Assembly: GCA_036925085.1 (NCBI GenBank)
Contig: JAUPFP010000124.1
Location: 124,001-188,000 of the forward strand
Reading direction: 5' to 3'
From: Brachycybe producta
Taxonomy: Eukaryota > Arthropoda > Diplopoda > Playtdesmida > Andrognathidae
Length of the DNA stretch: 64,000 nt
A model generated the notes under the pieces. The model saw only the letters and a program-made list of their open reading frames with translations, was not told the DNA's origin and ran no database searches. Numbering within the stretch: position 1 is the first letter of the stretch; each line of letters starts with the position of its first letter. The translations under genes were made by a program, and so were the position numbers. Positions 57,450 to 64,000 of this stretch are shown here, one piece after another.

Positions 57450-60400
57450 ATGGCGGCCGAAGGTTGGTAGTAGTGTTTTTAAGATCTTATTTATTTCCTA
57501 ATAATTTCCTAATTGCAATGAAATTCGGGTTCTTTCGATGGCTGTAGTTACTTATTAATTACTTGTGTATTGTTTAATATGAAGTGGAAATTTCTGCGCA
57601 TTCGTTAATTTTTTTTCCGTTTATTTTTTTGCGTTCTGACATTCGTTTATTATGGACAGCTGATGATGTTTTTTGCGTGTTTCTTTTTGTCTGTTTCGTT
57701 CTTCAGAAGAGGCGGCCAAACTGAGAAGACATTTGAGCCTTTTAAGAGAGGAATACGTGAAGCTTCAGTCGAGATACGTTGATCTGGAGAGACGCTATCA
57801 CATTGCAACGGCCTCGACCGCCTCTCTTTCTCCTTCGCATCCGTCTCAGGCGCCATCCCCGAATCAGTCACTTCCTTCGAATTCTTTCGGTTCGTCAGCG
57901 TCTAATGTATCGAGCGCCTCCGATCACTCGTCTTTCGTTTCACGTCTTCTAAAGACAGTCGCCGATCTTTTCGATAAAGAGCTTTACAGGTTTCATTGAC
58001 TTTCCTCTTAATAAATTTCGTGTTTTTTTTGCCACTTTTCTCGTTTTCTGAAAGCGATATGACGGTCATCTTGGATGGAACTCATCTTTGTGCACATCGT
58101 TTTGTTTTGGCCGCTCGCAGTGACCATTGGGGCGTTCCTTCACTAGGAGAAGTGGATCAATTGGACATGTCTGGTATGTTCTCAACCAAAAGTGATAGAA
58201 TCTTCTGATTTCTTATGTTTCCCCAATAAATAGATGTGGCTCAGGACGTTGCTTTTGCTTTGCTCAAGTGGGTTTACACAGATAATGTGGATTTGGGAGC
58301 GAATGAAGCGTTTTTGTTGGATCTAATGAAGGCGGCCAGCGTCTACAAGTTGATTCCGCTCATTCAGAGGTCTCTTGACAACCCGTTACGATGGGTTTAT
58401 GAACTTCTGCCTTTCAAACTCTAGTTTTGTCTGTCTTTGAAGAAAAAAAATTAAAAGAAACTAGAAAGTGTGACGATGTTTTCATGTTGATATCTATTAA
58501 GATTAATCAAACACTAAATTAATTTGAAAGATATCAACATGAAAATTGGGATTGAGCCACCCTTCTAGTTTCTAGAATGCTTTCTAGTAATAGAAAAAAC
58601 CTTTATCCCAATGGATACAATACTTTAAAAAGAAATTGAAATGCAATTAATAGATAATTTATAACTAAATTGAAGGTGTGAGTCGATGCTGATGACGACC
58701 GTCAATGTACGAAACTGCATCAAATTCTACACGGTTGCCGACAGTATCGAAACTGTGGCCCTAAAGAACCACTGTTCGGAACTGATTTCCAATCACTGGG
58801 TTCGTCGGTCGTCTCTCGAACGTGGGCATCGATGACAATGATGATGATGATGAATGGTTCTGTTTTTCATTGTGAAAATGTAGGACGATTTCACTGTAAT
58901 GGATTTTGCTCATATGTCGGCTCCACTTCTTTATAACATGTTCAAAGCGAAGAGTTTACATCCGCTTCACACGGCGATTCGAATGAGACGAGAGGATGTC
59001 GTCTTCTTGTTTCTCATGGAGTTCGATTCGCAGGTGTTTTTTTATCTCAATTGTCGGCTTCTCTTCTATTATTCCAATGTCGTTTTTTTTTATCAAGCTC
59101 GCTACAAAGTTGAACGAAGTTGATTTGAAGGGCGATCTGGCACTCGATTTGGCGCTTAGAGACAAACAGGAAGGAGTTGCACAGACGCTGGTCTCGCACA
59201 GTATCGACGTGAATGCGAGAGATAACACGGGACGAACCCTTTTGCACAAAGCAGTCGAGAGAGGTCGTCTTTCGTCACATTTTGTGTGGGTTTTTTGTAC
59301 TAATTTTTAAATGACTAAACAGGAGATGAATTTGCTGCCTCGTTTCTCATCAATCATCGTTCTTCCGTGAATTGCGTCGTTCCCGTAGATTTGAGTACTC
59401 CACTTCACCTGGTGGCCAATCTCAAAGCGAAAGTTTCCGTTTCGAACGGTCTCGATGGTATGACTCATGTTGCCCACCTTCTTCTCGAACACGGAGCCGA
59501 TCCGAACGTGAGAGACGCTTTTGGGAAGTCAGTAATTCATTTTTAGACGCCATATTTGGGACTTGCTTATTCTTGACTGAATTAAAATGAATTTTGTTTA
59601 GTACGCCTCTGCACGTTGCTATTGCAGCTAGAAATCGTGACGTTTTTGCGGTCATCTTGGAACAGAAGACTCTTAATATGGAAGCTCTGAACGAGAAAGG
59701 AGAAACTGTCCTTTGGCTCGCTTTGGAGGCGTTGCAGCACGACGGAATTCGTGATTTTGCCGAGGCTTTGATCGCTAGAGATGCCTCTCCGGATGCAGTC
59801 AACAAGGACACCGGTCGGTTTTTCTTATTTACATTTTTTCGTTAGTCTTCTGTATATTTCTTGCCGCTTTTTCTAGGAGACGCAATTCTTCATAGATCGA
59901 TTAGATGTAATTACGAAGAAGCGGCTTTGTTTCTGTGTGATCACGGTGCTCTTGTGAATCATGCGAATAAGAAGGTTTGAAAACCTATTTTTTTGTGTGG
60001 CAGGGGGAGGGGAGGTTGTAGTTTTTTTTGTCTTGTAAATTGGATTTTTACGGTGCCGTTGTTTTTTCTTCGTTTTCGTTAGGGCGAAAGTTCTTTGCAT
60101 GTCGCTTGTGAAAAAGGCCTCGTTAGGGTTACTGAGACTCTACTTAGGAAAGGAGCCAATGCTAATTACCAAACGTCGTTTTTGAAATCTGGAAACGCAG
60201 AGGTTTTTAAACAAACTCCTTTGCACATTGCCATTCGAAATGGTCACAAGGAATGTATCGACGCCATCATCACTCATAAAGGTATGAAACCGACCCTTAA
60301 GTGTAACTGGCCCTCGAGCTTCGATTGTTGTCTTTCAGAAGAGTGTCTGAGCTACCCTTTTTTACATTACAAGAATACTTTCTAGTTTTTTCGTTATTTT

Positions 60401-62949
60401 ACTCTACTGAAAGACAGAAGAATCAGAGTTTGAAAATCAGCTCTTCATAAGCTTTATTAAACTTTGATCGTAATTCATAGTGAAGCTTCTGCTTGGTCTG
60501 TTCAGAATATGCTCAACATTCGCAGGAACATACGTTGATCATTCCTAACTTTAACTTGTCTGATTCGGACGATCAGACGCCGTTGGGTCTAGCTCTTCTC
60601 ATGGGACACTTGTCTATTGCACGGAAGTTGCTTTCTGGAGAAGCGAGTGTTAATGTTCGCAACAGAGATGGGCTCTCCATTTTGCATCAGGCGATTCTCT
60701 TTCAAGAGACGCCCAGCGCCCTTTTCCTCTTGGAGAACGGAGCTGATTACACTTTGAAGTATTTTCGCTATTCGTTTATAAAGCGATTTGATTTCTTAAA
60801 ATTAAATCAAACGCTGTGGTTAGGACTGGAGACGGAAAGACGCCTCTTCAGTTGGCCATCGAAAGCCATCTGCCTCGAGTTGTCGAGGCTCTGTGCGAAT
60901 TGAGAGTTGGTCTCGATACTGGAGGGTCAGTTGCCGATCCTCCTCCGCTGTGGTCGGCCCTGGACAGTGGTCAGGAGGAAATAGCGAGCGTTCTGGTTCG
61001 GTACAAGTGTGACACCAACTGCTGGGGGCCGGGGCCGGATGGTTGCGAGCAGACTCTTCTCCATCGAGCGATTGATGAGAATAATGAATGCGTTGCTTGT
61101 TTTTTAATCAGAAGGTTTCTTCTTTTTTTTTTGCTTCTTTCGTTGTTTTTTTAATGGTGAAGTGACAATGTTTTGTTCAGTGGTTGCGACGTCGATGCTC
61201 CTAGACGTCCGAGTGCAAGCGGACAGGGTGGAGACGAGGCCTTTGATCTTCAGAGTCCACTCCATTTGGCTTGTGCTTGGGGTTTGGAAGCCATCGTCCA
61301 GACTTTGCTCGAACACAGTGCGAACGTCAACGCTCAGGTACAAGGCGAAGCGATTCTCGATTTCGACATTGTATTAACTGACGGCTTTTGTGTTTTTTTG
61401 TGTGCAAATCGATGAAAAAGGACGTGGATGGGAAAACGCCACTTCACGTTGCGATCGTTAATCAGCACCCAAGTATCATTTCTCTTTTGCTGGGTTTCAC
61501 TGGTCTCGATCTGAGCGTTCGAGACAAACAAGGTCAAACGACTTTTGCTGTTGCAATGATCACGAAAAACAATAAAGCGGCTCAGGCTATTTTAAAAAGG
61601 CAGCCAACCGCGGCCGAACAGGTTTTTTTTCTTCTGTATCTCTCGTGATTGTTGGGTCCTCATCGTGTCTCTGTTCTTTTTCTGATCTGTACAGTACAAC
61701 AACAAAGGTCTGAACTTCCTGCACACAGCCATTCAGAAGTGTGACGTTGAAAGCGTTTTGTTTCTATTGAGTATCAACGTGAACGTTCATTCGCGCGTTC
61801 AGGATCACACTCAATTGACGCCTCTACACTTGACGGTTCTTTCGGGCTCGGAGATTCTCGTTCGAAATCTTGTAAGTGCAATTTTTCCGTCATCGTGAAT
61901 TGAAGTGGTGTCGCTATAAGATGGTTACCGTTTCAGTTATTGGCTGGAGCAAACGTGAATGACGTCACGCCTCAGAAACAGACCGTTCTTCATTTAGCGG
62001 CATCGAAGGATCACTCGACCATCAGTACGGTCCTCCTGGAGAATGGAGTTCTCTACGATGCCGTGGACGGCAATCAGAATAACGGCAACAATAACTCGTA
62101 TTAATCGACCGAATCGTTGTTATTAACGTTTGTTATTTAATTTCAGCGTTGCACATTGCCGTTCAGAATGGCCACCTAGCTACGATTAAGGTTCTCTTGA
62201 CAGAATCTCGGATCAACGCGGAAGCTGTTAATCTAAGGCTGTTTTTTTTTTCTTCGAGATTTTGGTTTTTGCAAATGAGAGTCGTATTTATTTGTTTCGT
62301 TATTCGTACAGAGGGCAAAATCCGATGCATATCCTTTGTCAACGCGGTAAAGAATCGGCCGCTGCCATTTTTGAATTCTTCACTGAGTGTATGCCAGAAT
62401 ATCCCGTTAACAAACCGGATGCAGAGGGACACACTCCTTTGCTGTTGGCCTATATGAATGGGAATGGTGCTCTGTGCCGTGCTATCGTGCGATTTGGAGC
62501 TTGTTTGGGAACCGTTAATAGGCACGGAATCTCCATTTTTAACCACCAAGTGGCTACTAAGCAGCTCCTATACAGGCTTCTCGGTGCGATCGAATCTCGA
62601 TAATATTTAATTGGGGTTAACCGTGTCTTATTTTGAATTACAGATCTATTAACGAAGGAACCGCCTTGGTCCGAGGGCGATGCATGTCTTGAGTGTGGCG
62701 CTAAGTTTGGAATCGCCACCCGTCGTCACCATTGGTTAGAGCGGTTTGATTCGTAGACTTTGAAGGACGAAAGCAATTATTCACTCATTTCGTTTTTCTT
62801 CGTTTTTTTGGTTGGCTAGTCGACACTGTGGGCGCCTCCTTTGCTCGAAATGTTCATCTCGCGAAATGCCTATCCTTAAGTACAATTTGAATAAACCAGT
62901 TCGTGTTTGCGAGATCTGTTTTGATGTCCTGACTCTCGGAAGCAGTTGA
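57450..62949 (+). CDS. ANKFY1: ANKFY1 / rabankyrin-5: BTB, ankyrin repeats and FYVE domain
   Basis: Rabankyrin-5 is a Rab5 effector that binds PI(3)P on early endosomes and promotes macropinocytosis and retromer traffic. Exon 1 is only four codons (MAAE, 57450-57461). A coiled coil follows (EEYVKLQSRYVDLERRY), then a Ser-rich linker. The BTB domain reads DMTVILDGTHLCAHRFVLAARS (from about 58058) and LLKWVYTDNVDL. From about 58900 to 62600 there is a long ankyrin array (typical blocks TPLHVAIAARNRD, SSLHVACEKGLVRVTETLL, SPLHLACAWGLEAIVQTLLEH, KTPLHVAIVNQHPSII). The protein ends in a FYVE zinc finger with W-x2-D (WSEGD), RRHHCRHCGR and RVCEICF. Domain order and content match ANKFY1 exactly. About 17 short exons; introns at 58380-58680 and 60285-60510 hold foldback copies. 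Confidence 0.94.
58398..58604. repeat. GAAACTAGAAGGGTAGCTC family, copy l (ANKFY1 intron)
   Basis: AAAAGAAACTAGAAAGTGTG, TCATGTTGATATCTATTAAG, its complement TTGAAAGATATCAACATGAA, and GAGCCACCCTTCTAGTTTCT make a clear palindrome centred near 58515. Confidence 0.75.
60298..60464. repeat. GAAACTAGAAGGGTAGCTC family, copy m (ANKFY1 intron)
   Basis: GTCTTTCAGAAGAGTGTCTG, GAGCTACCCTTTTTTACATT, TACTTTCTAGTTTTTTCG, CTGAAAGACAGAAGAATC and GAAAATCAGCTCTTCATAAG are present; the centre is deleted so both ends lie close together. Confidence 0.65.
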
Positions 62950-64000
62950 TCGATTGGCGTTTCCTCCTCTTTTTTGTTGGCCGTTTCATTGAAGCAAATG
63001 TCAACGATATCATGTACAGTTCCAGCTGGATTAATTATGTATAAACGACGAAATATGATAGAAATGTTTTTTTTTAAAAAAGTGATGAATGGCAGTATTG
63101 GCGGAGTCACTGTAAAAGGAAGCTTGTGACGTCAGAGGGGTTGAAAAAATGTATTATTGTCATTTATTCTGATAGTTAAAGAGATGATAGCAAACGTTGT
63201 CAACAGTTTAAACAAAAGGGTTTTTGAATTTTTTTGTTGTTATCCCCTTTACATTGAGACAAAATCTCGATGTCCTCATTTTTTGTCAACCCGGATGACG
63301 TCACAAGCTTCCTCTTACAAAAAAAAAAGCTTTAAATTTTGGCGCCATGAGATGCTGCCATCTATTGATGAAATTGTAAAAGTTATTTAATCGGTGAATT
63401 GTTCGGTACTTATAAGTCAGACCGGTTAACCTGATCACCATCTTTTTTTGGTTACTTTTGTATAAATCCGCGAAAGGTAGACATGTAATGAATGAATTAA
63501 TTTTGGAGCAAATATTGTAATTTGTTATTTTCTATTTGTTATAAAGATTGCTTTATATATGATCTATTGAGTGTAGTGTTAAGTTGTTAGAATTGATTAT
63601 TTCTGTTTTTCCTTCGCGACGTCATTGACCTGGATATTAAAGGGGGGATTGTATATAAATAGCGTTTAGGGTGCGAACTCCTGTATTAAAATAGCATAGG
63701 ATTTGAATAGATTGGAATATGTTCAGTGCGCTCGGATCTTAATCTGACTAGTTTTGATATGCAAATAGTTGGAGATTCTAAGTAGTTCCGGTCTCTAAGT
63801 AAGAAGAAGAATGGTGCTGATGGATCGCGGCGCCGCCGATCGATGATTAGTCATTTTTTTTTTGCTATTTTCGAAGTGTTTTGTGTGTTTTTTTGTATTA
63901 ACTATTGTGGCGTTTTTATGTTCTATTGTTATAATAACAATAAGATAGAATTGTGATTTGAGTGTGTCATAAGAGGTACTGTTATGATTGTTTGAACGCA
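62950..64000. other. ANKFY1 downstream region
   Basis: It contains the ANKFY1 3'UTR (no clear AATAAA close to the stop) and a TGACGTCA-ended element at 63114-63316. AT-rich sequence with no supported exon runs to the window end. Confidence 0.5.
63114..63316. repeat. TGACGTCA-ended inverted-repeat element, copy 2
   Basis: Left arm 63114-63144 (AAGGAAGCTTGTGACGTCAG) and right arm 63286-63316 pair closely. The length (203 bp) and end sequence match the copy at 1933-2136 (204 bp). Confidence 0.75.

Overview
The window is nuclear DNA from an animal. Genes are split by GT-AG introns, many only 50-120 bp long, and several gene families are restricted to or typical of Metazoa (GPR143, matrix metalloproteinase, rabankyrin-5, group III secreted phospholipase A2, SLC22). 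The thioredoxin reductase ends in Gly-Cys-Sec-Gly with an in-frame UGA. Most insects have lost this Sec codon, so a non-insect invertebrate is most likely; I cannot name the phylum. Non-coding DNA is AT-rich and full of microsatellites, long G or C runs and small foldback elements.

Layout. 1-2667: non-coding, with foldback repeats. 2668-7200 (+): SART3, a U4/U6 snRNP recycling factor. 8229-17906 (+): PRPF8, the core spliceosome scaffold. These two splicing genes lie head to tail. 17907-20441: spacer with a large foldback. 20442-25525 (+): SLC22-type transporter with a long repetitive cytoplasmic tail. 26580-27299 (-): a small single-pass membrane protein with a very cysteine-rich tail, which I could not assign to a family. 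29352-32611 (-): group III secreted phospholipase A2. 32612-38049: repeat-rich spacer. 38050-42788 (-): phospholipase B-like lysosomal hydrolase. 44455-46895 (-): CHK2-type checkpoint kinase. 48206-49890 (-): GPR143 (OA1) receptor. 50527-53177 (+): mitochondrial-type thioredoxin reductase, a selenoprotein, divergent from GPR143. 53637-55921 (-): matrix metalloproteinase, convergent with the reductase. 57450-62949 (+): ANKFY1/rabankyrin-5, divergent from the metalloproteinase. 62950-64000: spacer with a foldback.

The genes do not form one pathway. The only functional pairing is SART3 with PRPF8; the rest is ordinary gene-dense mixed content. The less expected signals are the Cys-rich membrane protein, the repeated motif in the transporter tail, a dispersed foldback (MITE-like) family present about a dozen times and mainly in introns, a second family with perfect 43-bp arms, and a compact divergent promoter with an E-box and three palindromic bZIP-like sites. 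No rRNA gene, intact tRNA, CRISPR array or viral gene was seen. Gene spans run from start codon to stop codon and include introns. Exon limits were read by eye from splice signals and reading frame.
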